Source: Nageia nagi
Taxonomy: Eukaryota; Pinophyta
Assembly: GCA_050084985.1 (NCBI GenBank)
Contig: JBITNC010000002.1
Span: 39,184,001-39,248,000 of the forward strand
Reading direction: 5' to 3'
Length of the DNA stretch: 64,000 nucleotides
The notes beneath the pieces were generated by a model. The model did not search any database, had not been told where the DNA came from, and worked only from the letters and a program-made list of their open reading frames with translations. A program made the translations under genes and the position numbers. Below are positions 44,901 through 56,940 of this stretch, one piece after another (position 1 is the first letter of the stretch; each line of letters begins with the position of its first letter).

Positions 44901-45420
44901 GTCACCAATGATAAATTAACTTACATATAATGAGAATGGTCTCCTCATCTTCAAGCTCAATTGGTACCAAAGAGGCTATGCTTACCATAACATTTACATT
45001 TTTTTATTAGTCCTATGAAAGGTCTTAATGGTATACCTATCAAGACTATATAGCAAGTCAATCACAACCACCTCATAAGGCCTTAGCTTATCATCATTGG
45101 TATCATAAGTACCCTTCACTTGGTTGACAACAAGCTACGAGTCCCCATAAATTTCTATGTTTGCAATTTTTAGTTATAAATCCACCTTTATACCTAGTAT
45201 CAAAGCTTCATACTCTACCATATTATTAGTAATCTAATTTACATGCAATAGGAATTACTTTATTAGTAGGGGAGACCAAAATAATACCTTCCCCTCCTCC
45301 ATGAATGCATCTAGAACCATCAAAATATAAGGTCTATGCTATAAGCTCATCCTCTAAAAGATAAATATAATCATTAGGGACAAATATCTCTTCAAAGCTG
45401 CATCATTGGTTCCCTATTGA
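44901..45420 (-). pseudogene. Second (archaeal-type) RNase H, decayed
   Basis: Near 45300-45340 the minus strand reads LYFDGSRCIHGGGEG followed by IILVSPTNKVIPIACKLDY, the first strand with catalytic Asp of the archaeal-type RNase H carried by Tat/Ogre elements. Downstream pieces near 44940-45000 (VNVMVSIASLVPIELEDEET) match the domain's end. It lies after the tail of the classic RNase H and before integrase, the dual-RNase-H order of this lineage. Stops and phase changes are frequent. Confidence 0.72.
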
Positions 45421-45539
45421 TAGGTCATAATGCCGTTGGTACCATGGCTCCTCTTCAAAAATATCAAGAAATTCTTCATGGACAACCTCCTCACCTTCCT
45501 AAGGGAAATATACCATCATATCTGCAATGGCCTATCCTT

Positions 45540-46000
45540 TCATGAATTTTTTCTTCACCACATTAATATCAAATTCCTATAATAACATTAGCCACTTTGT
45601 AAAGCTTTCTTGCTCAAAAGAGGCTAAGGATGGTCCAATTTGAAGCAATCTCTCCTTATCTATAGTACTAATGTTAATGTTTAACAACTTTTCTTATGGA
45701 AAGGTGATATCCTTCTTTATTGGTAATAATAATTGCAAATCCTCCATAGTAGGATCAACAATCGTAGCTTCTTCTAAGGGTTGAACTTGGAACACATCAT
45801 GAAAATTGACTTTTTGGCCAAAGTAAGCATACTCAAGAAGCATATAAGATGCATGAAACTTTTCATTATACTTGGAAAATTTTGAATGTGCCCCTAAGTA
45901 TTCAAGAAAATCATCATTAGTACTAAAATAATCAAAGGCAAGAGCAAACCTATTATCAATCCACATATCTTCATCAATTTCATCAGATGATGCTATCATA
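45540..46000 (-). pseudogene. Post-protease linker fused to RNase H tail; RT missing
   Basis: The open piece 45694-45999 (101 codons, acidic, with DEIDEDMWIDN) is the kind of linker found between protease and RT in Tat elements. It is followed almost at once by KWLMLL and EFDINVVKKK, then a stop and AIADMM near 45540-45610, which is the very end of the classic RNase H. The roughly 350 residues of RT and RNase H that should lie between are absent, so an internal deletion removed them. The element is therefore non-autonomous. Confidence 0.7.
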
Positions 46001-46640
46001 TTAGATGTTTTAAAACATTATATGGGAACACATTTTTGTTTGACCTATCCATCACTACCTATACTTATCTTAGTAAGCTATGTTTTTGGAAAAATAGAAA
46101 AATCAAACATACCTTTTATAGTTTTACCTAAACCTCCTCCCCTATACTTGCAATTGTTAACCATATATTTTTAAACAAAAGTAGAAAGTTGTACTTGATT
46201 TGAAAGATGTGGGGACATCATCTATAGAATATTGGCTCATAATTTTAGATATAAAAGAGATAGAAGGGTAATTAACATAATCATCTATATGATTTTGGTA
46301 CCCTATATACAAAATAGCATGATGTTAGTAGCCTAAAATAGTCAATATTTGAGGCCATCCCAAGTCTTTAACAGATGTAAATAAGTTTGTATCATCTATT
46401 TTGTAAGTGACCATACCTATTTTTGTGATTTGTACTTATTTATTGATATTTTCCCTTGATGTGGGATCATCTAAGGGTTCTATTTCAAAAAGTGATGGAA
46501 CCAAGCCCATCTCCTTCAAGTCAATAGCATTGCATAATGCATACGGCTCAAGATTAGCTAAGATTGTATGTATGTCTCTTTGGAATTCAAATTTTAGTCT
46601 ACCATGTAATGTAGAAGGAAAAATTTCCATATCATGGATC
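46001..46640 (-). pseudogene. Region after protease with G-patch-like motif
   Basis: The open piece 46436-46648 carries MPWIHDMEIFPSTLHGRLKF (the end of the protease fold) and an acidic tail EPLDDPTS. Further on, near 46110-46150, GGGLGKTIKGM resembles a G-patch, an RNA-binding motif known after the protease in some retroelements. This supports the Tat-type assignment. Decayed. Confidence 0.55.
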
Positions 46641-47250
46641 CAAGGCATTCTTAAAAGTATGTTATAAGAAAACTTGGAATCAACTACCTAAAACTTAGCT
46701 AAAATAGTTCTAACTCCTATAGCAATCATGATGGTAGCTATGCCTAGTGGTTTCTTAAAAGAACTATCATAGGCTCTAATTTTGAAAGTAACTTCTTCTA
46801 ATGGGGGAATGGTTACACCTTTATCTTGTAATTAAGTCAAAAATGGTTAGAACACACATTCATAGCTGAACCATTGTCTATCATGGTCCTTTTGACTTCC
46901 CATTCATCTACCATAGGGTGATATATAAAGTTGCACACTCATATAGTAGTTCTTGGTTGAGTATTTCAGATTTGTGAAAGAATATAATGTCACTTTCCCT
47001 AATGGTTTGGATCTTCTTAGAAAATGTAGCCACTAAAATGTTAGTAGGAATAGTTTCATTCTTAAATAAAGTATATAAAACATCCCTACGAGCTTTAGAA
47101 GTAGAAATGAGATCATACAAGGTAATCTTGGTTGGTGTATTTTTTAATTGATCAATAATACTATAAACTTTAGGATCAAGTGGGACACTTACTTGTTCAA
47201 TGGTAATTGGATTTGGAACATTATATGGGCATCCTCTTCATAATTTAACA
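46641..47250 (-). pseudogene. Tat-like protease, decayed
   Basis: Near 46850-46890 the minus strand reads TMIDNGSAMNVCS, the retropepsin active site, with DNG in place of the usual D(S/T)G. IPPLEEVTFKIRAYDSS and VVDSKFSYNILL follow in a shifted phase, near 46650-46810. The upstream open piece 46908-47120 (LYDLISTSKARRDVLYTLF) is the linker between Gag and protease. Confidence 0.75.
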
Positions 47251-47399
47251 CACATCTCTTTGACTACTATGACCACATTGACAACATCTCCTTGTTTAGC
47301 AAGATGTTCATCAATATTGTACCTTACTTGTTCTATGAGGGCTATGATAGCTACTTCTAATGTTTTGCAAAAAATTTTAGCATGGTATTTTCATTAATG

Positions 47400-48450
47400 A
47401 TAAGCATAATATGCATCAAAGTGCCCTAAAGTGATATCATCATCAACTTTTTCAAGCGGGTGTAGGAGGCCTTTCTTCATTAAGTCCCTTAAAAGAATTG
47501 TTGGTGGAACTGGAAATGTGTAGTTGGTCTCTTTTAAGGAAGTAGATCTTTGTGGCTTTGGAGGAGTCTAGGGTCTATCTACCATATTAATTGGTTTCTG
47601 CTCTTTCTTGGCATACAATTTCTTATTATCTTTGAAAAAATTGTTAGATGTATATCTAAGCTCTCTTATAGATAATAAAACTTTTTCTTTTTGCACTAAT
47701 TGTTGAACTAGAGTACTAAAACCAACATCCTTAGCACTAGGAGAATGTAATTGAAGTAGAGGAATAATAGATTGATGAAATATGCCACAAATCTTAGATT
47801 CACCTATTTTAACTCAAGTAGTTTGCCATACATTTTTCAAGTAGAAGACATACTTCTCTATGGTTTCATTGCTTGCTTGATGAAGTGCACATAATTCTGA
47901 TATATTACCTTGTTCTTTAATATTATTCTTGTATTGACCCATAAATATTCAGATTAAGGTTTTGAAGGAATCAATAGACTTACCAGGAAGAGAGTAGAAC
48001 CATTGAGTAGCATCACCTTTCAAACTCCTTGGGGAGAATCTAGCCATTAACCTTTGATTACAACCCAATTTCAATAAGCACTCATCCTGAAAGCTAATGA
48101 GATGATGCTTGGGATCTTATTCACTGTTGAACATCTTGAACTTGGAGATGTTATGATTGGGTGGTAGGGGATAATTATGGATGTCATGCATCAAGGGTGA
48201 AATAAAAATACCATCATATTCATTAGGACTGGATGGTGAGGTATTAGATGAAACTCCTAGATTAGTCAAGATGGAATCTAGATTGTTGTTTGCAACAATC
48301 TCCCTTTGTAAATCCAAAATATTCATGTTCAGATCTTGAATTGTGGCTATGAGTTGATCCATCTTTACATTGTTGGCATCCTAAAGATAGAAATATATGG
48401 CATTGGTGGCTTGATATTGATTCGAAGGGTTAGCATGATCTCACCTCTAA
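47400..48450 (-). pseudogene. Tat-like gag, decayed
   Basis: The open start piece 48117-48362 begins MDQLIATIQDLNMNILDLQ, a likely coiled coil. It continues through a stop into the retrotransposon gag core: RFSPRSLKGDATQWFYSLPG near 48000-48040, then ELCALHQASNETIEKYVFYL near 47850-47900. Toward 47420 it ends with FPVPPTILLRDLMKKGLLHP. Gag packaged the RNA. Stops make it inactive. Upstream in element sense, about 100 bp of leader joins the 5' LTR. Confidence 0.8.
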
Positions 48451-48465
48451 GGAAAAATAAATCGA

Positions 48466-48484
48466 GCAGTTGGGTTCACTAAAA
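48466..48484 (-). promoter_or_regulatory. Presumed primer binding site of the Tat-like element
   Basis: Minus-strand TTTTAGTGAACCCAACTGC directly follows the 5' LTR end CACTACA. Its position is right for a PBS, but I cannot name the tRNA. Confidence 0.4.
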
Positions 48485-49126
48485 TGTAGTGGCTAAATAA
48501 CACAATTAATGCAAATGGGGTTGATTAATGCACTATTGATCTACTTTGGAAATATTGATGTATATATCAGAAATATGGTAATAACATGTAGCAAGAATAC
48601 AATTGTGTTTACTTAGATTATAATATTCATTTTGTTAATCAAAAAATACATAAAGGATAGAGAATACATTCATGAACAAGTACACTATCGGTGCCCTAGA
48701 ATTGGCATGCCACTAGCACCATAGGATGAGCAAAATTACGAATGCAAACAAAAATGTAACAATGAGTGAATTAGTGAATAATAAAATGATGAACATACAT
48801 ATGAACTTACATAATAATAGATGCACAATATATATAGACAAAGCAAGTTGCAATCCTTCAAATTATATTGAATTGATAATCCTTGTATTAGCTTGAAATG
48901 ATTATTTACCCATGATTCACTCATGATCTATAGGTCATCAAATGATGCCTTTATATATGATACAAGTTTACATAAATTTGATATTTTCACCCCTTGTATA
49001 ATCCATAAGGGTCAAATACATGGCCTACACCTCTTTTATACATTTTAATCCATCTTTACATAATAATATATTAAGGAATTAAAATGATTTTTTAAATAAA
49101 TTAAGGTTCATTTTGAGGTGTTTACA
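48485..49126 (-). mobile_element. 5' LTR of the Tat-like element
   Basis: 642 bp. Minus strand TGTAAACACCTC...CCACTACA. Shares long blocks with 41866-42507, such as GGGTCAAATACATGGCCTA-type text and CCATGATTCACTCATGATC. Confidence 0.88.
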
Positions 49127-49620
49127 CTATCATTTCTAGAGATAATTGGTACTGATCCAATTATTGGTCTTCTAGGTTTAACTTCTTGTTAGATATAAGA
49201 AATGAGGTGTACTACCTTCTAGTCATCTCATTATGAAAAAATCACATATCATTAAGCATATATCTAAAATCAAATGAGATATACAACCAAATAAATCATA
49301 ATATATAATCATAATAATTATTCACTAGTAGTAATCATTTCAAGCATGCATGAGAAGAAAGCATAAAACTTACTCAAGAAGCCATCATAGGATATACAAT
49401 AGTGTTTCATAACCAATAATACTACATACACGACTAGATAAAAGAAATAATACTTTATAAGTATGAATTTTCCATAGAGTAATAATGAATCTTGATAATC
49501 ATCTAATGGTGGCTACTCCTAACAAGGGAGTGCAACATAGAGTGGTTGTTACTTAGGTAATATTTTAGGTTAGGATTCTCTTTTTCATTTAGCAAATTCA
49601 TGATAAAATTTTATATATTC
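49127..49620 (-). mobile_element. Old Tekay-like LTR, upstream part
   Basis: Continuation of the LTR at 41165-41865 on the other side of the Tat-like insertion. Weak but ordered likeness to LTR A 12170-12460, for example CTTGAGTAAG, GTACACCTC and GTTAA(A/G)CC(C)TAGAA on the minus strand. How far it extends to the right is unclear. Confidence 0.4.
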
Positions 49621-51401
49621 TCCTTAGAAATTAGGAACCATAACTTTTTTATGTTTGTTATAAAATTATTACCCTAATAAGAGTTTATATGACTTTAGTT
49701 TATTAGGTCAATCCTCAATCATTAGTATGCTTTTGTCGATGATTACTATATTTGGTTAAGTATTTTTTTCTAATTTTTTTCAACTAACCAAGTAGTGTGT
49801 CTCTTTTGGTTTATATATCCAACATCACTTTCTAATATGTATATCTACCATATTTGTTTCAGACACTTTTGAGTGTAATGATCATCATATATTTAATTAA
49901 TTATTATAGAAAAACTTTGACATTTAATTATATTCAAAATTTTGAAGGTTCATACCATAATTCATATATCCTTAGGAATGTAAAACTAGATGCATTCTTT
50001 TAATTACATTACGTTTTTCATGTACACCTATTAGATTCCATTATGAGTTTACACATTTAGGTGATCATACTTAATTGACCTAAAAAGATCATTAAATAGA
50101 ATTATATATGTGAAACCTTGAATTGTAATTCTCTTCTTACCTATGACCCTATATAAAGAGATATATATTTCTCTTATTATATATCCATGTATATCTTAAT
50201 TAGATCAAGAATAAATCTTCTTATTAATATTATTACTTTATCTAATATCATTATTGAACATGGGATCCATTTTACTTAGATTAATATGTAAAGTTTCTAG
50301 TTTTATTTACTTTTAAATATTGTATTCACCATTAAACATAGGCTAATAATATTTAAGTAATGGTCTATTTCATTTATTCAATAGATAAGGGACCTATAAT
50401 TACATCTTGAAGAGAAATCATATTAAAGGTTTTGTAGCCATTTATATGAAAATTCTCTTTGACTATACACAAAGAGATATGATATATACTAAATGATCTA
50501 CAACAAGACTTTGTACGAATATACTACTCATTTTTTTCATACTTTGATTTCCACACTTTTGATAATATTAGGGTTTGCTAGGTTTACAAATCATAATAAC
50601 CCAATCTTTAATTACATAATTAATCTTTGTTGTATATACAAAGAGTTTATCAAGATCATCCTTAATCACTTGAGGGGTTTTCATAAGATTATCATATTCA
50701 TCTTCACATGTCCAACCAAGAGAATCAAAACTTGTAGATTTTAAGTACTAGGATTTGGTTATGAGTATATTGATGATCAATATAACTCTTTTTGTATGAA
50801 ATGCATACTATTCTAGATGCTTATCCAATATTAATACTTTTACATGTCCACCTCATGCATAATAAATAGTACAATCCACACATCACACACAATTGTTCAA
50901 AATTTCTTTCTTGATCTTGAGAGGTTCAAGGTCACACTTAAGGACTACCTTTCTTCCTCAATCAAGGAGTAATTCACAAAAATCATAAATTCTTATGCCA
51001 TTGGCATTTATAGAGTTCTTCATAATATTTCTCCATTTAAATAATATAAAAATTCAATCAATAATAAAGAGAAACTATTTTATTTATTCATAAAAATAAT
51101 AAAGCAATTACCTTCACTAATAAGCCTTCATATTTTCTTTAATTCAAACAATGTACCAATATGGTATTATTTTTAAAATAAACTTAAACATAATATAAAG
51201 GTAAATATTATCACTTAAATTGCAAAAAGTGTATCTATAGATAATAAAAAATAATAATTTTTGATAGATATATTTTTGTTACATTGAAATGTTGTAATTC
51301 ATTATTGATTTATTCCTAGTGTTTATTATGCAAAATCAAATTACTCAAAAGACCAAATTAGAGAAAAAAATGACTTAAACTCAAAAAGATGCAAAATTTG
51401 G
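49621..51401. other. No gene seen
   Basis: AT-rich sequence without recognisable coding. CTATATAAAG near 50150 could be the TATA box of a further plus-strand LTR, but I found no ends for it. The open frame 50493-50744 matches nothing I know. Confidence 0.35.
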
Positions 51402-51691
51402 TGTTAGGTCCCTATACATTATTATTGTTATGTCAGCTATGGTTATTTTTATTCCCTTACATTATTATTATTATGTCGGCTAGTGTCCTTTCATTGTAGT
51501 GGCTACCCTTGGACTCCTATATATATTAAGGAGGTATTATCATTTGTATTATCTATTGTTGTGTATTGGATGTAATGTAAAGGAGGTTTCACCCTTGAAG
51601 TGGTTTATTATTATAGATTTTATCTCTTATTAAAGGTGTTTAGATCTTTCTCTCATGATTTTATGCTATTTTGGGAACTTTTTTCATAACA
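51402..51691 (+). mobile_element. 5' LTR of the short-LTR chromovirus
   Basis: 290 bp, TGTTAGGTCCC...TTCATAACA. A TATA-like stretch (CTATATATATT) is at 51517-51527. Confidence 0.93.
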
Positions 51692-51693
51692 TT

Positions 51694-51705
51694 TGGTGTC
51701 AGAGC
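51694..51705 (+). promoter_or_regulatory. Primer binding site (tRNA-iMet type)
   Basis: TGGTGTCAGAGC, one base away from the initiator-tRNA complement TGGTATCAGAGC, two bases after the LTR. Confidence 0.9.
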
Positions 51706-52790
51706 AAACGATTCTAGGGTTTCATGGCTCAAAACTAGTCATCGTGGCATTTTCAATACCAAATTATTTTCACAATGTTTTATATTCTACAATTTATTGG
51801 GTTTTTAGAATACATACCAAAACAATTTCAATTCAAATTTTAGTTCCTAATTCATTATAGTTTGCAAGTTACACATGGATGAAGTTAAGGTTTTTGACTA
51901 GTCTCAAAAGCAGGTCTGAAATAGGTGTTCTAGCTAAAAAGTGTATATCTGAAGTTTTATAGAAACTAGGTAAAACCTATTGTATTGGTTAGGGTATATA
52001 ATAAATTTTATCTATTACAATTTTCAAGGTATAATAATAAACAAGTGACATGAGGCACTTTGTATAATTTCACTCTTCTGGAAAATCCAAAAATCAGCAC
52101 ATTTTGGGAAAGTTGCATCCATTTTCTCTTGGACTATCAAAATTTGACAAAATCTATGGAATTAAAACAATACATATGAGGCTACCATAGGTATAAATTT
52201 CAGACTCTAAAGGGTTGAAATTTCATATTTACATTAGTTGGAAGGTTAGATAATAGAACAGTCTATAAATCACGATTTAAAAAGGTACAATTTATTTATT
52301 TATATTTTTTTAAAATTTGCATATATTTTGATTGGAAGGTCTATTTGGGGTGATTCAAAAGCTATTGGAAAGAGAATAAAGAGAGATTATTGTAGGTATA
52401 TATGTTTTCTCACATTTTTAAACATTGGAGCTATCGTTACTTTGCCAGCATTGCATCCCGAGGAATTGTGGTCTCCTACAACATACTCGCAATATATCGT
52501 GTAGGCCACTATTGGATTCTCCCATGTACCTTTGAGTATACATAGAGACCATCATGATCATGCACATACATGGTATATATAAAGGGCCTTTAGGATTCCC
52601 TCACATATCATGAGTATATTAGCAAGGGCCCTTTTTGAACGGTTGTGCATTAGACAACACTAGCACAGATTTGAGCTCCCATGTACCTTGAGTATATAGG
52701 GAGACCCCCTAGAATCCTGAAACCAACCAAGTTAACCTTTTGACCATAGGGGAAATTCCTACTCCATAGTTAATACTCAATCAAAATTCC
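51706..52790 (+). other. Leader of the short-LTR chromovirus
   Basis: About 1.1 kb with no supported ORF. Two related blocks containing CCATGTACCTTTGAGTATA and CCATGTACCTTGAGTATA (about 52520 and 52680) form a short direct repeat. Confidence 0.45.
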
Positions 52791-53990
52791 ACCAAAAAAA
52801 ATTGCTACACCAACTAGACCTGCAGAGGGTTCATCCATGACTATAGCAGAAAGTAAAGACATATTCTTTCGAATATCCCAAGTGGAAGAATTGGTTAAAG
52901 GGTGTGTAAAAAAGGGTGATATGGAGGAATTAAAAAGGGATTTTATAAAAGGGATGGTAATATCAATTTATTTAATTATTTTGAAGGAAGAGTTGGTGAC
53001 TAATATGGATCAAAATATTGAAAAGATTTTTCAACTCATACAAAACCCAGAGGAAAAGATTCCTAAAGAGGTTGATATGGCCTAGGGTTATCAAGAAAAT
53101 AATGATATTTTTCAAAGAGATAAACCCTTCATTAATAAGCCTAATTTAGGAGTATATGCTTCTACTAATGGAAGTAATCAAGCATGTTTCTCAAGGGGAA
53201 TCCAACTTCCCAAGATAGACATGAGGAAGTTTGATGGAAAGGACCCCATCACTTGGATATTTCAAATGGAGCATTTTTTTGATCTACACCAAGCACCAAC
53301 ATCACAAAAAGTAACTATTACATCCTTGTATCTAGAGCCTGAGCAGGTTGTATGGTATCAATGTCTTTATGAACATAAAAAGGGTTCTATTATATCTTGG
53401 TCCATTTTTACAAAGGAACTAATAGCCTACCATGAGGATGTTAAGAATAATTCCTTATTTAATCAATTGAAAAATATAAAGCAAAAAGGTTCAGTGATGG
53501 AGCACATTCAACAATTTCAAAAGTTGAGTCTTAGAGTGAATGACATACCAAGTGATAGATTGTTGGATCTCTTTATGGGAACCTTAAAGTATAACATTCA
53601 ACATGAGGTGCATCTGTTTGAACCAACATCCTTAGATGTGTCTTTTAGGATGGCAAGGAAGGTTGAAAGTAAAAATAGGACAATGGATACTAAAAGGTTC
53701 CCCTCGAACACCTATAAAGAAAACAATGTTCCTTCTTCTTACTTACCTAAACCTACAAGGTTGACACCTCAATAAAGGGATGAAAGATGAGCAAAGGGTC
53801 TATGCTTCAATTATGATAACAAGTACAGTAAAGGACATAAGTGTGGGGAGAAGAAATTATTCTACATAGAATGTGAAGAGGAAGAAGAAGAAGAACAAGA
53901 AGAAAAATCATCCACACCTGAAGAATTAGAAGAGATTACTACTAAAGAAATGACTCCCACCATATCTTGTAATGCATTGGATAGAATTAC
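52791..53990 (+). pseudogene. Gag of the short-LTR chromovirus, with stops
   Basis: In the common element frame, open pieces at 52837-53085 and 53221-53775 give the capsid: MRKFDGKDPITWIFQMEHFF (53221), YLEPEQVVWYQ, and FNQLKNIKQKGSVMEHIQQF. The zinc knuckle near 53812-53855 reads LCFNYDNKY then GHKCGE: the second Cys has become Tyr. A Glu tract follows (about 53875-53910). Stops at 53083-53085, 53773-53775, about 53788 and 53998-54000 would end translation early. No frameshift is needed to read through to protease. Gag would form the particle and bind RNA. Confidence 0.88.
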
Positions 53991-54000
53991 TGCTCCTTAA

Positions 54001-54480
54001 ACTCTCAAGATAGAAGGGTATATCAAGAAGAAAAAAGTTATAGTGTTGATTGACTTTGGTAGTACACATAATTTTATTCATTCTAAGATAGCCAAATATT
54101 TGAATTGCTTCATGTATCTAGTGCCAGAGTTTCAAGTGATGGTTGCAAATGGAGGAACTATAAATTGCTTAGGGAAGTGCCATAATATCAATCTAACCAT
54201 GGGGGAATATGTACTAAAAATTCCACTGATTACCATTCCAATGGGTGCTGCTGATATTGTCTTGGGGGTCTAATGGTTACAATCATTGGGAATAGTGGCT
54301 TTTAATTTTAAAGAACTTTTCATGAAATTTTCCTAGGAAGGAAAAGAGTTTGAAGTAAGGGATAACAAAGCAAAAGATTGTAAGATAATCAGCTCTAATG
54401 GTATGAAAATACTTTTAAGGAAGCAAAGAAGTGGTGTAATTGTACAATTATGCTCACTAGATGTCTAAACATCTAAGCCA
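54001..54480 (+). pseudogene. Aspartic protease of the short-LTR chromovirus
   Basis: The open piece 54043-54273 starts at the active site, VLIDFGSTHNFIH, where the usual D-S-G triplet reads D-F-G, a likely lethal change. FQVMVANGGTINCLGKC (flap) and GAADIVLGV, the C-terminal hydrophobic-Gly block, follow. A TAA at 54271-54273 and a TAG near 54334 break the frame. It sits between gag and RT in the same phase. Confidence 0.85.
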
Positions 54481-55440
54481 GGCAATTTTCTAGATCTCTA
54501 GAAAGTCATTGATATGTATCCCAAGGTATTTGATACTCCCAAAGGTCTCCCCCCTAATCAAGATCATGATCATGGTATTAACTTAATTCTAGAAAGTGTT
54601 CCTCCCAACATCAGACCTTACAGATATCCATATGCCCCAAAGAGTGAAATTGAACATATGGTTGTAGAAATGCTAAAAATAGGTATAATTTGACCAAGCC
54701 AAAGTTCTTTCTCTTCCCCAGTAGTAATGGTGCTTAATAAGGAGGGATAATGGTGCATGTGTATAGATTATAGAGAGCTAAACAAGATCACTATTAAAGA
54801 TAAATTTCCCATTCCTATCATTGATGAATTATTAGATGAATTACATAGAGCAAAATACTTCACCAAGCTAGATCTTCGCTCAGGATATCATCAAATTAGA
54901 ATGAAGATAGAAGACATTTCGAAAATAGCATTCAAAAATCATGAAGGTCATTATGAATTCTTAGTCATGCCCTTTGGCCTTACTAATGCACCTTCCACTT
55001 TTCAAATCTTGATGAATTCTATTTTCAAACCCTTCCTTAGAAAATTTGTGTTAGTATTCTTTGATGATATACTAATCTATAGCAAGTCTTGGGAAGATCA
55101 TGTTCAACATATTGATAGGGTGCTCAAACTATTGGAGGCACAACAATTATATGCAAAACCATCCAAATGTTTCTTTGGGGTATAGGAGGTGGAATATTTG
55201 GGTCATATCATGTCTCATGAGGGTGTTAAACTAGACCCTAACAAAATTAAAGCCATCAAGGAATTTAGACTTCCCATAACCTTAAGGCACCTTAGAGGAT
55301 TTTTGGGGTTGATGGGGTATTATTGCAAGTTTGTTAAGAATTATGGGTGAATTATTGCACCTCTAACAACATTATTGAAGAAAGATGTATTTTCTTAGAC
55401 TCTAGAAGCAACTAAGGCCTTTGAAAATCTTAAAGAACCA
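54481..55440 (+). pseudogene. Reverse transcriptase of the short-LTR chromovirus
   Basis: The core is well kept. The open piece 54757-55185 has [21 protein letters not shown] (first catalytic Asp), [13 protein letters not shown] and [10 protein letters not shown] (the catalytic Asp pair). VEYLGHIMSHEGV and the connection LRGFLGLMGYY follow. Stops at about 54692, 54748, 55183-55185, 55348 and 55397 inactivate it. No frameshift. Confidence 0.92.
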
Positions 55441-55950
55441 ATGTGCAAAGCTCCTATATTAGCTGCACCAGACTTCACAAAAACTTTTATTATGGAATGT
55501 GATGCCTCAAGAAATGGCATATGTGCTATTTTAATGCAAAATGGAAGACCCATTGCCTTTAGGAGTAGTCCAATAAAGGGAAAGAATTTAAACAAACCTA
55601 TTTATGAGAAAGAAATGATGGCAATACTACATGCCTTGAAAAAATGGCATCCCTATCTAATGGGAAGACACTTCAAGGTCAAAATAGATCATGATAGTCT
55701 TAAATACTTCTTAAAACAAAGACTATCTTTAGAAGAGCAACAAAAATGGGTCACAAAGATGTTGGGTTATGACTTTGAAATCATTTATAAAAAAGGGAAG
55801 CAAAATGTTATGGCCGATGCACTCTCAAGAAAGGATGAGGATGTTGAGGCATTGATATGTGCAATTTCAATTCTCCAACCTGAGTGGATAACTGAAGCAA
55901 GGGATGAATGGAGGAATGATGAAGAGGTGTGGACACTCATTCAAAAGCTA
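55441..55950 (+). pseudogene. RNase H of the short-LTR chromovirus
   Basis: Open piece 55441-55953 (170 codons). ECDASRNGICAILMQ holds the first catalytic Asp, YEKEMMAILHALKKW the Glu, KIDHDSLKYFLKQ the next Asp, and NVMADALSRKD the last Asp. The whole domain is free of stops, the best-kept enzyme in this element. The opposite-strand frame 55395-55595 is a shadow. Confidence 0.92.
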
Positions 55951-56940
55951 TAGCAAGATCCTAGTGTGTCTAATACATTCAATTGGAAAAATGATTCTCT
56001 ATGGTACAAGGATCACTTATATTTATGTAAGAACTCACAACTTAAACAAAAGGTTCTTTTGGAATTACACACATCTCCTCTAGGAGGGCACTCTAGAGTT
56101 TTAAAAACTTACCACAAATTCAAGAAGGAATTTTTTTGGGATGGCCTTAAATCTGATATCCAAAAGTTTGTGGTATAATTTTTGGTTTGCCAATAAAATA
56201 AAGTTTAAATAATCAAGACCCCAAGTCTTTTACAACCATTAACTATTCCAAGTTAGTGTTGGGAGGAAGTCTCAATGGATTTTATCACGGGTCTACCCAA
56301 GCTTGAAGGAAAGAGTGTCATCATGGTGGTTGTTGATAGACTTACCAAGTATGCACACTTTTGTGCACTATCCCATCCCTTCAAAGCTAGTATAATCACT
56401 ACTACATTCACGGAGATAGTTCAAAAATTACATGAAAACCCAAAGATTATTGTAAGTAATAGAGATCCCATTTTCATTGGGAATTTTTGGATAGAATTAT
56501 TTTCTTATCTTGGTACTCAATTGGCTCATAGCTCATCTTATCATACTCAATCTGATGGGCAAACTAAGATAGTGAACAAATGTTTGGAAGGATATCTTCA
56601 TTGCTTTGTATCTGATAAACAAACACAATGGGTCAAGTGGTTATCTTTGGTAGAATGGTGGTATAACACTTCCTTCCATACCGCAAAAAAAATGACCCCA
56701 TTTATGGTGATTTATGGTTATCATCCACTATCCATCACATCATATCTAAGAGACAAATCAAAGGTTCAAGCAGTGGAAGATCACATCGAGCATCAACAAC
56801 AAGTTCTCCAACTCTTAAAGGATAACCTAACTTTGGCACAAAATAGAATGAAACAATAAGCAGATTAGCATCATAGTGAAAGAAGTTTTGAAGTGGGTGA
56901 TTGGGTGTTTTTACGACTACAACCATATAAATAGATGTCC
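55951..56940 (+). pseudogene. Integrase of the short-LTR chromovirus
   Basis: Zinc-binding domain in 55966-56178: LHTSPLGGHSRVLKTYHKF, then a decayed CxxC in which the first Cys is Phe, beside a stop. Core in 56275-56859: MDFITGLPKLEG (first Asp), VVVDRLTKYAHF, VSNRDPIFIGNFW (second Asp), YHTQSDGQTKIVNKCLEGYL (Glu), and WWYNTSFHTAKKMTPF. Stops near 56176, 56857 and 56866 break it. A GDWVF segment leads into the C-terminal module near 56895. Confidence 0.92.

Larger units (their letters stand above)
41866..49126 (-). mobile_element. Tat-like Ty3/gypsy element lacking RT, complete LTR to LTR
   Basis: This 7261-bp element has two 642-bp LTRs (about 90% alike by eye) and a near-perfect target duplication. 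Minus-strand order: gag, protease with G-patch-like motif, RNase H tail, second (archaeal-type) RNase H, integrase, 193-bp tandem repeats, PPT, LTR. The second RNase H is a hallmark of the Tat/Ogre lineage. RT and most of the first RNase H are absent. It is inserted in an old Tekay-like LTR. Confidence 0.85.
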
